Assembly: GCF_010728925.1 (NCBI RefSeq)
Contig: NZ_AP022608.1
Coordinates: 5,642,001 to 5,706,000 of the forward strand
DNA: 64,000 bases
Origin: Mycolicibacterium gadium
GTDB taxonomy: Bacteria; Actinomycetota; Actinomycetes; Mycobacteriales; Mycobacteriaceae
Reading direction: 5' to 3'
A program made the position numbers and the translations under genes. Positions 33,348 to 42,388 of this stretch are shown here, piece by piece; the stretch's first letter is position 1, and every line of letters starts with the position of its first letter. The notes under the pieces are model-generated. The model did no database searches. It had not been told where the DNA came from and was given only the letters and a program-made list of their open reading frames with translations.

Positions 33348-34583
33348 ATGTCAGACACCCTTGCCACAGAACACGTTTCGGCCGATGTGCCGGAGTACCC
33401 GATGGAACGGGCCGCCCGTTGTCCGTTCGCGCCGCCGTTGCCAATGCTCGAGATGGGAGAGGCCAAGCCGCTGTCACGGGTGCGAATCTGGAACGGCACC
33501 ACGCCGTGGCTGATCACCGGACACGAGGTGGCGCGGGCGCTGTTCTCAGACTCACGTGTCAGCGTCGACGACCGGCGCGACGGATTTCCCCACTGGAACG
33601 AGCACATGTTGTCGACGGTGAACAGGCGACCCAGGTCGGTCTTCACCTCGGATGCCGAGGAGCACACCCGGTTCCGCAGGATGCTGTCGAAACCATTCAC
33701 GTTCAAGCGCGTCGAGGCGTTGCGCGGCGTGATCCAGGAGACCACCGATCAGTGCATTGACGAGATACTGGCCGGCCCGCAACCGGCCGATATCGTCGCC
33801 AAGCTGGCGTTGCCGGTGCCGACCAAGGTGATCAGCGACATGCTCGGCGTCCCTTATGAGGACCACGAGTTCTTTCAACACCACGCCAACGTCGGGTTGG
33901 CCCGCTACGCGTCCGCGGAGGAGGGCCAGAAGGGGGCGATGAGCCTCCACAAGTACCTCATCGATCTGGTCGAGAAGAAGATGGAGAACCCCTCCGAGGA
34001 CGCGGTCTCCGACCTGGCCGAACGAGTGACCGCGGGCGAGATCAGCGTGAAGGAGGCCGCCCAGTTGGGCACCGGCCTGCTGATCGCCGGTCACGAGACG
34101 ACGGCGAACATGATCGGCATCGGCGTGCTCGCCCTGCTGGAGAACCCCGAACAGGCTGCACTGCTTCGTGATTCCGACGATCCGAAATTCATCGCGAACG
34201 CCGCCGAAGAGCTGATGCGTTACCTGTCGATCATCCAGAACGGGCAGCGCCGGGTGGCGATCGAGGACATCGAGATCGCCGGAGAGACCATTCGTGCGGG
34301 CGAGGGCATCATCATCGATCTCGCGCCGGCGAACTGGGACGCGACCGCCTACCCTGAACCGGAGAAGCTGGACTTCACCCGTGATGCCGGTCAGCAACTC
34401 GGTTTCGGCTATGGCCGGCATCAGTGCGTCGGTCAGCAGCTCGCCCGCGCCGAACTGCAGATCGTCTTCCACACCCTGTTGCGCCGCATCCCGACGCTCA
34501 AGCTGGCGATTCCGTTCGACGAGGTGCCCTTCAAGCACGACCGCCTCGCCTACGGCGTCTACGAACTTCCGGTGACCTGGTAG
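33348..34583 (+). CDS. Cytochrome P450
   Basis: A 411-residue soluble bacterial P450. The I-helix oxygen-activation motif AGHETT spans 247-252, ExxR is at 288-291 (EELMR), and the heme loop FGYGRHQCVG has the thiolate Cys360. ATG 33348 follows GGAG. It hydroxylates an unknown substrate with electrons from the adjacent 3Fe-4S ferredoxin. It lies in the long rightward operon with amidohydrolase, M24 proteins, crotonase, CoA-transferase and SDR, so its product probably feeds CoA-dependent degradation. Confidence 0.95.
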   Translation: MSDTLATEHVSADVPEYPMERAARCPFAPPLPMLEMGEAKPLSRVRIWNGTTPWLITGHEVARALFSDSRVSVDDRRDGFPHWNEHMLSTVNRRPRSVFTSDAEEHTRFRRMLSKPFTFKRVEALRGVIQETTDQCIDEILAGPQPADIVAKLALPVPTKVISDMLGVPYEDHEFFQHHANVGLARYASAEEGQKGAMSLHKYLIDLVEKKMENPSEDAVSDLAERVTAGEISVKEAAQLGTGLLIAGHETTANMIGIGVLALLENPEQAALLRDSDDPKFIANAAEELMRYLSIIQNGQRRVAIEDIEIAGETIRAGEGIIIDLAPANWDATAYPEPEKLDFTRDAGQQLGFGYGRHQCVGQQLARAELQIVFHTLLRRIPTLKLAIPFDEVPFKHDRLAYGVYELPVTW

Positions 34584-34625
34584 TCACCGAACAGCCCGCC
34601 CCACAGCCCGATTGGAGTACCGACG

Positions 34626-35795
34626 ATGTCAACCCCAACAGCTACCCTTTATCCGCCGGAGGGCTTCGGTGCCCCCAAGAACCGGCAGGGACACTCCACC
34701 GGCGCCGTCGTCGGCTTGCCTGCGGGCACCGAGATCTTTTCGGCGGACAACCACATCTCGGTCGCCGACGACATCTTCTACGAGCGATTCCCCGAGGAAC
34801 TCAAGGGCGCCGCGCCGCGCATCTGGTACGAGGACGGCGCGTACATGGTCGGCATGAAGGGCAAGGCTTGGACAGGCGGCGACTTCGGCCGCGTGCTCAT
34901 GCAGTACGACGACCTCGCCGGTGCGGCCTCCAACAACATCGAAGCGCGAATCCGTGAGCTCAAAGAGGACGGCATCGACACCGAGCTGGCCTTCCCGAAC
35001 GCGGTACTGGCGTTGTTTCACTACCCCGACAAGTCGCTGCGCGAGCGCGTGTTTCGGATCTACAACGAACACATCGCCGACCTGCAGGAGCGATCCAACG
35101 GCCACTTCTACGGCGTCGGATTGATCAACTGGTGGGATCCGAAGGGCACCAGAAGCACCCTCGAGGAACTGAAGGCCCTTGGGCTCAAGACATTCCTGCT
35201 ACCGCTGAATCCCGGCAAGGACGACGAGGGCAACATCTACGACTACGGCAGCACCGACATGGATGCGGTGTGGGACGAGATCGAGGCTTCCGGCATCCCA
35301 GTCAGCCACCACATCGGGGAGACGCCACCCAAGACGCCGTGCCAGAACAACAGTGTCGTGGTGGGCATGATGGTCAACGTCGACTCCTTCCGCGAACAAT
35401 TCGCCAAGTACGTGTTCTCCGGAATCCTCGACCGGCATCCGTCACTGAAGATCGGCTGGTTCGAGGGTGGGATCGCCTGGGTGCCGACCGCACTGCAGGA
35501 CGCCGAGCACATGCTGGCTTCCTACCGGCACATGTTCAACCACGAACTGCAACACGACGTCCGCCACTACTGGGACAACCACATGTGTGCCTCGTTCATG
35601 GTCGATCCGCTCGGTCTCCAGCTCATCGACCGCATCGGAGTCGACAACGTGATGTGGTCGTCGGACTACCCACACAACGAGAGCACTTTCGGCTACAGCG
35701 AGAAGTCGTTGGCCGCGGTCGTCGACGCCGTAGGCCCTGAGGCCGCGGTGAGGATCGTGTCCACCAACATCAAGAAGTTCCTGGGTATCTCGTGA
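34626..35795 (+). CDS. Amidohydrolase family protein (amidohydrolase-2/ACMSD-like)
   Basis: A 389-residue TIM-barrel metal-dependent hydrolase. Features include FSADNHIS (an N-terminal metal-site region), SHHIGETPP, DRHPSLKIGWFEGGIAWVP, and SSDYPHNESTFGYS with the terminal Asp. The first metal motif is DNH rather than the canonical DxHxH, as in many amidohydrolase-2 relatives. It may hydrolyse or decarboxylate a ring-derived intermediate. It is 42 nt downstream of the P450 and overlaps the first M24 gene by 4 nt. Confidence 0.9.
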   Translation: MSTPTATLYPPEGFGAPKNRQGHSTGAVVGLPAGTEIFSADNHISVADDIFYERFPEELKGAAPRIWYEDGAYMVGMKGKAWTGGDFGRVLMQYDDLAGAASNNIEARIRELKEDGIDTELAFPNAVLALFHYPDKSLRERVFRIYNEHIADLQERSNGHFYGVGLINWWDPKGTRSTLEELKALGLKTFLLPLNPGKDDEGNIYDYGSTDMDAVWDEIEASGIPVSHHIGETPPKTPCQNNSVVVGMMVNVDSFREQFAKYVFSGILDRHPSLKIGWFEGGIAWVPTALQDAEHMLASYRHMFNHELQHDVRHYWDNHMCASFMVDPLGLQLIDRIGVDNVMWSSDYPHNESTFGYSEKSLAAVVDAVGPEAAVRIVSTNIKKFLGIS

Positions 35796-37042
35796 CAGCC
35801 GTTTCGTCTCCGTCGTCGGCGGGCGTGGCGCTGCTCGACATTCCGGATCTGCCGGATCGCGCCAGGATGTACCGCGAATGCGGCGCCAGTCTGCGCGACT
35901 CCATGCGGGAGAAGGGCGTCGACGCGCTCGTATTACTCGGCAACGGCAACGTCGTATACGCCACCGGCGCGAGTTGGCCTCTGCTCGATGCAGGGCTGTC
36001 CCATGTCGAACGCCCGGTCGCGATCGTGCTCGCCGACGATGAGCATCCGCACCTGTACATGCCGTTCGCCGAGGGCAGCGCGTTCGACACCGAGATTCCC
36101 GCGGACCACATCCACGGTCCGCTGTACCTCGAATTCGACGAGGGCGTCGACCATTTCGCGAAGGTGCTCGCGGGCCTGGTCCCGACGGGTGCCTCCGTCG
36201 CGGTTGACGAGCTCACCGGGGCCATGCGACGAGCCGCTGAACGGCTGTTCCCCGCCGGTCCGCCAACCGATGCCGCGCTCGTCGTGGGTCCTGCCAAGCT
36301 GGTCAAGACCGTGGACCAGATCGCCGCCGTCAGAAGGGCCTGCCGCATCACCGAGCAGGCTCTGCTCGATGTCCAGCCGTTGGTCGCCCCGGGCGTGAGC
36401 CAGATGGACCTCTCGGCGCGATTCGTCCGGCGCGCCTTCGAGCTTGGTGCCACGACGAACATGATCGAAGGCATCTGGCAGGTGATGCCGACTACCCGAA
36501 GCAGCGGTGCGGTCTGGACGACCACCGGCGACCTCGCGCTGCCGTTGCTGCCCACCGAGAAGCCGTTGGCCAAGGGCGACGTGCTGTGGACCGACATCAG
36601 CATCACCTTCGAGGGGTACTGCTCCGATTGGGGCCGCACCTGGGTGGTGGGGCAGGACCCGACGCCCGAACAGAACGCGAACTTCGCGAAGTGGCGATCG
36701 ATTCTCGACGCCGTGCTCGCCGTGACGAAGGCCGGCGCGACGGCCGGTGACCTGGCACGCGCGGCCATTGCCGCCAACGGCGGCATCAAGCCGTGGCTGC
36801 CGCACTTCTACCTCGGCCACGGCATCGGCACCAACGCCGCCGAAATGCCGATGATCGGAACGGATCTCGGCGAGCAGTTCGACGACAACTTCGTGTTCCC
36901 GGCGGGCATGCTGCTCGTACTCGAGCCCGTCGTCTGGGAGGACGGTACGGGCGGCTACCGCGCGGAAGAGATCGTGGTCATCACCGAGGACGGCTACCAG
37001 TCCATCACCGATTACCCCTACGCACCCTACGGACTGAGCTGA
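35792..37042 (+). CDS. M24 metallopeptidase-fold protein (Xaa-Pro peptidase/creatinase-like), metal site intact
   Basis: A 416-residue pita-bread-fold protein with the creatinase-type N-terminal domain. All five metal ligands can be placed: Asp268 (LWTDIS), Asp279 (YCSDWGRTW), His in YLGHGIGT, Glu in LVLEPVVWED and Glu in GYRAEEIVVI. Start GTG 35792 overlaps the amidohydrolase stop. The next gene encodes a second, degenerate M24 protein, so the two may form a heteromer. In a catabolic operon it might cleave an amide or C-N bond rather than a peptide (inference). Confidence 0.92.
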   Translation: MTAVSSPSSAGVALLDIPDLPDRARMYRECGASLRDSMREKGVDALVLLGNGNVVYATGASWPLLDAGLSHVERPVAIVLADDEHPHLYMPFAEGSAFDTEIPADHIHGPLYLEFDEGVDHFAKVLAGLVPTGASVAVDELTGAMRRAAERLFPAGPPTDAALVVGPAKLVKTVDQIAAVRRACRITEQALLDVQPLVAPGVSQMDLSARFVRRAFELGATTNMIEGIWQVMPTTRSSGAVWTTTGDLALPLLPTEKPLAKGDVLWTDISITFEGYCSDWGRTWVVGQDPTPEQNANFAKWRSILDAVLAVTKAGATAGDLARAAIAANGGIKPWLPHFYLGHGIGTNAAEMPMIGTDLGEQFDDNFVFPAGMLLVLEPVVWEDGTGGYRAEEIVVITEDGYQSITDYPYAPYGLS

Positions 37043-37045
37043 CCC

Positions 37046-38182
37046 ATGGCTGAAGAAATCGTCCCCGACGACCTCGCCCTGCGCACCGGCCGGCGTGAGC
37101 GCGCCATCGCTGCGATGGATGCCCACGACCTCGACGTTCTGGTACTGGGACGCCAGGCCAACGTCCGTTACGTGACGGGTGCTCCGCAACTCTGGGTGGC
37201 GGGCACCCGTCCGTTCGCGCCGATCTGCGTGCTGGTGCGCGCCACCGGTGAAATCCACCTCAACAGCACGTGGGATGAGGGCATTCCCGAGGAGATCGGC
37301 CACGACCATCTCTACGGACTGGCCTGGAACCCCATGACCATCATCGACGTGCTCAAGGGCATCGACTGCGCGGCGACGGCGCGACGCGTCGGAACCGACG
37401 CCATGTCACCGTCGTTCGCGAAGCTGCTGCCGCTTGCGTTCCCCAACGCGGAACTCCTCGATGCCGAGGTTGCGATGAAGGCGGCCAGGCGGATCAAGAC
37501 ACCCGACGAGATCCGCGTCCTGCGAGGCGCTCTCGGCGTCGCTGGGCGCGGGCTCGCGGCAGCGGTATCGGCGCTCGCGGTCGGTACCACCGAACAGGCA
37601 CTCAACGGCGTCCTCATGGAGGCGATGACCGCGGGCGGGTACAGCACCTCGGCGACCCAGGACGGCGCGTGGATCACATCGCCCGACCACTCGTGGCGCG
37701 TCGGTCGGCGCGACCGCAGGATCGCCGAGGGCGACCTGGTGGCCTTCGCCGCCGGCGCGCTGGCCGACGGTTACGTAGGTGAGGTCGGCAGGACATGGCC
37801 CGTCGGTGACGTTCGCGGCGCCGATGCGCTCTTCGGCCGGTCGAATGAGCTGTGGGAGAGGCTGATCGACGCGTGCCGACCCGGCGCTTCGGCCGGCGGT
37901 CTGCTCGCGGCCTACGATGCCGCAGGTGAGGCGCTACCGCCGATACCGGTGGCACACGGTCTCGGTCTCGGCTTCGACCCGCCGGTGATCTCGCCCGACC
38001 TGCCGCAGACCTCGGCCGACGAACGGCTCGAGCCCGGCACCGTGCTCGCCGTCACCGCCTACGTGTGGGAACGGGGCGTCGGTGCGGTCTTCCGCCGCGA
38101 CGCCGTACTCATCACCGACACCGGAGCCGAAGTGCTCACGGCCAGCCCCTCGCCGGCGCAGGCCGCTGCCGGAATCAGCTGA
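37046..38182 (+). CDS. M24 metallopeptidase-fold protein with degenerate metal site
   Basis: A 378-residue M24-fold protein three bases after its paralogue. Aligned by eye to the intact copy, the first Asp ligand is Ala (about residue 225, FAAGAL), the second is Glu (about 236, GYVGEVGRTW), and the two C-terminal glutamates are replaced (AVTAYVWE; VFRRDAVLI). Only the histidine in VAHGLGLGF is obvious. It is therefore probably not a standard dinuclear metallohydrolase; a regulatory subunit or altered activity is more likely. The reading frame is intact and long, so it is not a decayed pseudogene. Confidence 0.9.
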   Translation: MAEEIVPDDLALRTGRRERAIAAMDAHDLDVLVLGRQANVRYVTGAPQLWVAGTRPFAPICVLVRATGEIHLNSTWDEGIPEEIGHDHLYGLAWNPMTIIDVLKGIDCAATARRVGTDAMSPSFAKLLPLAFPNAELLDAEVAMKAARRIKTPDEIRVLRGALGVAGRGLAAAVSALAVGTTEQALNGVLMEAMTAGGYSTSATQDGAWITSPDHSWRVGRRDRRIAEGDLVAFAAGALADGYVGEVGRTWPVGDVRGADALFGRSNELWERLIDACRPGASAGGLLAAYDAAGEALPPIPVAHGLGLGFDPPVISPDLPQTSADERLEPGTVLAVTAYVWERGVGAVFRRDAVLITDTGAEVLTASPSPAQAAAGIS

Positions 38183-38192
38183 AGGAGAACCC

Positions 38193-39161
38193 ATGTCTGA
38201 GAACGGCAGTCGACCATCCCCCGAAGAGCTCATCCTCTACGAAAAGGACCCGAAGACCAAGATCGCGACGATCACCTTCAACCGTCCCGAGTACCTCAAC
38301 GCGCCGACGTCGATGGCGCGGCTACGGTACGCCGATCTGCTCCGCGCGGCGACCGTCGACAACGACGTCAAGGTCGTCGTGATCCGCGGCGTCGGTGACA
38401 ACCTCGGAAGCGGTGCCGACCTTCCGGAGTTCATGGAGGGGTACGACAACACCGACCTGCGACTGGCCGAGCTGCGGCTGGAGGACGACGGAGTCGGCGA
38501 GGTGAACTATCCGCCGTCGGGAACGTTCCGTAGCGGGGCGACCATCAGCGCCTGGTACGCGAATGTGCAGGCGGGCAATCGGCCGCTGCAGGAGCTGAAG
38601 AAGATCAGCATCGTCGAGGCCAAGGGCTACTGCTACGGCTGGCATTTCTACCAGTGTGCCGACGCGGATCTCGTGATCTCCTCCGATGACGCCCTTTTCG
38701 GGCATCCCTCGTTCCGCTACTACGGGTGGGGACCGCGGATGTGGACGTGGATCCAGATGATGGGCCTGCGCAAGTTCCAGGAGATGGTCTTCACCGGGCG
38801 ACCGTTCACCGCCGCCGAGATGTATGACTGCAACTTCCTCAACAAGGTCGTTTCGCGCGATGAGCTCGAGGCCGAGGTCGACAAGTACGCGCGGGCGTGC
38901 GCCCGAAATCGTCCGGTCGACACGGTCTTCCAGCAGAAGATCTTCTTCGAGGTCTACAAGCAGCACCAGGGTGAGTACATGGGCAGCCTGCTGTCCGCGT
39001 TCTTCGAGTCCATGGGCAGCGGCGTCGCCAACGACGAATCCGACGACCTCGACATGATGGAGTCGATCGACAGCGGACTGGCCGCCGCGGTCAACGACAA
39101 CGACAGCAAGTTCCCGCCAGACTTCCGGCTGAGCAAGTCGAACCGCAAGAAGGACAACTAG
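38193..39161 (+). CDS. Crotonase-family protein (enoyl-CoA hydratase-like), enlarged
   Basis: A 322-residue crotonase, about 60 longer than usual. The oxyanion loops are GSGADLPEFM (with GDNLGSGADLP in place of GxxFSAGxDL) and EAKGYCYGWHFYQCADADLVI. The extra length includes an insertion after the first loop (LRLEDDGVGEVNYPPSGTFR) and a C-terminal acidic/lysine tail. At the usual Glu positions the sequence reads FGHPSFRYYGWGPRMWTW, so classical hydratase glutamates are not evident. It may be an isomerase, hydrolase or retro-aldol enzyme. ATG 38193 follows AAGGAG. Confidence 0.9.
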   Translation: MSENGSRPSPEELILYEKDPKTKIATITFNRPEYLNAPTSMARLRYADLLRAATVDNDVKVVVIRGVGDNLGSGADLPEFMEGYDNTDLRLAELRLEDDGVGEVNYPPSGTFRSGATISAWYANVQAGNRPLQELKKISIVEAKGYCYGWHFYQCADADLVISSDDALFGHPSFRYYGWGPRMWTWIQMMGLRKFQEMVFTGRPFTAAEMYDCNFLNKVVSRDELEAEVDKYARACARNRPVDTVFQQKIFFEVYKQHQGEYMGSLLSAFFESMGSGVANDESDDLDMMESIDSGLAAAVNDNDSKFPPDFRLSKSNRKKDN

Positions 39162-39166
39162 CACCT

Positions 39167-41572
39167 GTGGGGCCGCTGAACGGCTACACCGTCGTTGACC
39201 TGTCCGTCGGCATCGCGGGTGCCTACTGCACCAAACTGCTCGCCGACGCCGGCGCAGCGGTCGTCAAAGTCGAATCGCCCGAGGGGGATCCGCTGCGTCG
39301 ATGGTCGGCGTCCGGCGCCGAGATCGCGCCAGGCGACGATGGGGCGTTGTTCAGCTTCCTGGCCTGTTCGAAGCACAGCGTGGTCGCCGACGTTGATGCC
39401 GACATCGACTATGTAAACGCTTTGCTGAACGACGCCGACGCGGTCGTGTGGTCCCGCGGGTCTTCGGTCGCTGAACACTCCGTGCTCACGCCCGCCGCGA
39501 TCCTGTCCGCGCACCCGCACCTGACGGTCACCTCGATCACCCCGTTCGGTCTCGACGGGCCGTGGTCTGACCGTCCCGCAACGGAATTCACGCTGCAGGC
39601 GTGGTCCGGCGGCATCGTCGGGCTCGGCCGCGGCTCGGCCGACCGCGCACCCGTGTACGTCGGCGGGCAGGTCGGCGAGTACCTGGCGGGTGCTTACGCG
39701 AGCGCGGCGACGCTGGCGTCGCGATTGCGGGGCGGCGCAGAACTGGTCGACCTGTCGATGCTGGAGACCCAGATCCTCGGCCTGACCTATTACCCGGTGG
39801 CCTACTACGAGATGCTCGGCAGGCCGTGGCGCGACGCCAGACGATTGACCGTTCCCGGGATCGCCCGGGCCAGGGACGGGCTCATCGACATCGGCTGCGG
39901 CACCGCGCAGCAGTGGTTCGACCTGTGCGCGATGACCGGACACCAGGACTGGATCGACGAGGATTCGCCGCTGTCCATCACCGAGCAGGCCAACGAGAAG
40001 TCCGATGAGCTGTACGCGTGGGTCGAGAGTCAGACCGTCGACGAGATCAGGGATCTGGCCACCGCGTTCCGGATACCGAATGCCCCGGTTGCCAACGGGG
40101 CCAACGTCACCGGCCTCGATCACTTCGTCGAGCGCGGCTCCTTCGTGGTCAACCCCCGCGATGGCTTCTCCCAGCCCGGTCATCCCTACCGGACGTCGCC
40201 GATGGTGCTTCGCGCGCCGGAACCCGCGCCGCGGCTGGGTGAACACACCGAGCACTACCGCTCGCGCGATAGTCATCCGCGTCGCGAAGGTGAAGCCATC
40301 TCCGCCGGCCTGCCGTTCGAGGGGCTGCGCGTGCTCGATATGACGACGTTCTGGGCGGGCCCGTCGTGTACACACATCCTCGCGATGCTCGGCGCCGAAG
40401 TCATCCACGTGGAGTCGACCCGGCGTCCCGACGGCACCCGGCTCATCGCGGGCATCCCCGTCACCGAGGACCAATGGTGGGAGAAGTCGCCGATCTTCTC
40501 CGGGCTCAACACGAACAAGAAGGGGTTGACGCTCGACCTGCAGAGCGCAGCCGGTCGCGATCTACTCACCCGCCTCATCGCCACCTGCGATGTGATCGTC
40601 GAGAACTTCACGCCCCGCGTGATCGATCAGATCGGTCTCGATTTCGCTGCCGTGCAAGCCATTAGGCAGGACGTCGTGATGCTGAGAATGCCGGGTTTCG
40701 GTCTGGACGGTCCATGGCGCGACAACCCCGCCTTCGCCTACGTGATCGAAGCGGCATCGGGAATCAGCTGGCTGACCGGTTATCCCGACCGCAACCCGTA
40801 CGAGCCGTATTCGGTCGGCGATCCGAACGCCGGCATTCATGCTCTCAACGCCCTGCTCGTGGCGCTCGAGCACCGGCGGCGCACCGGGCAAGGAATGCTT
40901 GTCGAGGCCGCGATGGTCGACGCCGCACTGAGCGTGGCCGCCGAACAACCCATCGAGTTCTCCGCGTACGGCGCACTGCTGAACCGCGACGGCAACCGCG
41001 GACCGACCGCGGCACCGCAGAACCTGTACCGCACCAACGAGATCGACGAGTTCGGGCGTGCCGACTGCTGGGTTGCCGTCGCGGTGGAGACCGACGAGCA
41101 ATGGGTGGGTCTCTGCGAAGCCGTCGGCCGTCGCGACTGGGCGGCGGACCCCGAATTGAGCACCTCGGCGGGCAGGCGCGCGCGCCACGACGACATCGAC
41201 GACCACATCGCGAAATGGTGCGCCGGCCGCACCGGTGACGACATCGTCGACACGCTGTGGGAACGCGGTGTGCCGGTAGCCAAGGTCATGCAACCGCACC
41301 GCCAGACCGAGATTGGGCAACTGGCGGCCCGCGGCTTCTTCGAGGACGTCGGGCATCCGGTCAACGCCCGAACGCCGCACAGCACCCTGCCGTTCACGTT
41401 GTCGCGCGGCCCGGAGCGCGTCCACACCGCACCGGCTCCGCTACTCGGCCAGCACAATCACGAACTGCTGTCCGAGCTGGGTCTCACCAACGAGGAGATC
41501 GCCGAGCTCGAAGCGCAGGGCGTGATCGGACATGCCCCGGCGATGGGGCCCAGCAAGGCCAAGACGGGCTAG
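39167..41572 (+). CDS. Two-domain family III CoA-transferase (CaiB fusion)
   Basis: An 801-residue protein made of two CaiB/BaiF domains. Domain 1 starts LNGYTVVDLSVGIAGAYCTKLLADAGA; domain 2 starts near residue 385 (FEGLRVLDMTTFWAGPSCTHILAMLGA). In domain 1 the conserved Asp segment is LVDLSML; in domain 2 it is LVEAAMV, so Asp appears replaced by Glu. A single-chain pseudo-dimer with one altered active site is implied. Start GTG 39167 lies 5 nt after the crotonase stop. It probably transfers CoA to the acid formed upstream in the operon. Confidence 0.92.
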   Translation: MGPLNGYTVVDLSVGIAGAYCTKLLADAGAAVVKVESPEGDPLRRWSASGAEIAPGDDGALFSFLACSKHSVVADVDADIDYVNALLNDADAVVWSRGSSVAEHSVLTPAAILSAHPHLTVTSITPFGLDGPWSDRPATEFTLQAWSGGIVGLGRGSADRAPVYVGGQVGEYLAGAYASAATLASRLRGGAELVDLSMLETQILGLTYYPVAYYEMLGRPWRDARRLTVPGIARARDGLIDIGCGTAQQWFDLCAMTGHQDWIDEDSPLSITEQANEKSDELYAWVESQTVDEIRDLATAFRIPNAPVANGANVTGLDHFVERGSFVVNPRDGFSQPGHPYRTSPMVLRAPEPAPRLGEHTEHYRSRDSHPRREGEAISAGLPFEGLRVLDMTTFWAGPSCTHILAMLGAEVIHVESTRRPDGTRLIAGIPVTEDQWWEKSPIFSGLNTNKKGLTLDLQSAAGRDLLTRLIATCDVIVENFTPRVIDQIGLDFAAVQAIRQDVVMLRMPGFGLDGPWRDNPAFAYVIEAASGISWLTGYPDRNPYEPYSVGDPNAGIHALNALLVALEHRRRTGQGMLVEAAMVDAALSVAAEQPIEFSAYGALLNRDGNRGPTAAPQNLYRTNEIDEFGRADCWVAVAVETDEQWVGLCEAVGRRDWAADPELSTSAGRRARHDDIDDHIAKWCAGRTGDDIVDTLWERGVPVAKVMQPHRQTEIGQLAARGFFEDVGHPVNARTPHSTLPFTLSRGPERVHTAPAPLLGQHNHELLSELGLTNEEIAELEAQGVIGHAPAMGPSKAKTG

Positions 41573-41581
41573 CCTCAACCG

Positions 41582-42388
41582 GTGGCCATCGAACCGTCGG
41601 ACATCCTGCTCACCGGCCGAGTCGCGGTGGTGACCGGTGGGGGCGCCGGCATCGGCAGGGGCGTCGCCGAAGGATTGGCGGCGTTCGGCGCCAAGGTCGC
41701 CATCTGGGAACGCGACGCCGAAACCTGCGCATCGACCGCGGAAAGTGTTGGTGCACTGGGCATCGTCGTCGACGTGAGAGACAGCGGGCAGGTGGATGCG
41801 GCACTGCAGCGCACCGTCGACGAGCTCGGCGAGGTCTCGATTCTGGTGAACAACGCCGGCGGCGTGTTCAAGTCATCGCTGCTGGACACCACGGAGAACG
41901 GCTGGGACGCGCTGTACAAGAGCAACCTTCGCCATGTGCTGCTGTGCACGCAACGGGTGGCGCGGCGTCTGGTGGCGGCCGGCCTGCCCGGCAGCGTCAT
42001 CAACGTCACGTCGATCGAGGGCGCCCGCGCGGCACCGGGCTATGCGGCGTACGCGGCGGCGAAGGCCGGCGTCATCAACTACACCAAGACAGCGGCCCTC
42101 GAGCTGGCGGCCCACAACATCCGCGTCAATGCCTTGGCCCCCGATCTGACATTGACCGAAGGCATCATCGCGCTGTCGGGCGGCAGCATGCAGGACAGCG
42201 ACGCTCCAGGCATTCCGATGAACCGGCCCGGCCATGTCGATGAGATGGCCGGGGCGGCAGTCTTTCTCGCATCCGAGATGTCGAGCTACATCACCGGCCA
42301 AACCATCCACGTCGACGGCGGCACGCAGGCCGCGGGCGGGTGGTACCACCACCCTCAGACCGGCGACTACCAGCTCGGGCCCGGTTAG
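41582..42388 (+). CDS. SDR oxidoreductase
   Basis: A 268-residue classical SDR: VTGGGAGIGRGVA, NNAGGVF, serine in VTSIEG, YAAAKAG (Tyr and Lys), and ITGQTIHVDGGTQAAGG. Start GTG 41582. It is the last gene of the rightward P450/M24/CoA-transferase unit. Its stop is immediately adjacent (no gap) to the stop of the convergent SDR. A hydroxyacyl-CoA or alcohol dehydrogenase role is likely. Confidence 0.92.
   Translation: MAIEPSDILLTGRVAVVTGGGAGIGRGVAEGLAAFGAKVAIWERDAETCASTAESVGALGIVVDVRDSGQVDAALQRTVDELGEVSILVNNAGGVFKSSLLDTTENGWDALYKSNLRHVLLCTQRVARRLVAAGLPGSVINVTSIEGARAAPGYAAYAAAKAGVINYTKTAALELAAHNIRVNALAPDLTLTEGIIALSGGSMQDSDAPGIPMNRPGHVDEMAGAAVFLASEMSSYITGQTIHVDGGTQAAGGWYHHPQTGDYQLGPG

Noticed and set aside
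37046..38182. Degenerate M24 gene as a pseudogene
   Set aside because: The frame is intact, well spaced in the operon and of full length; loss of metal ligands alone does not show decay.
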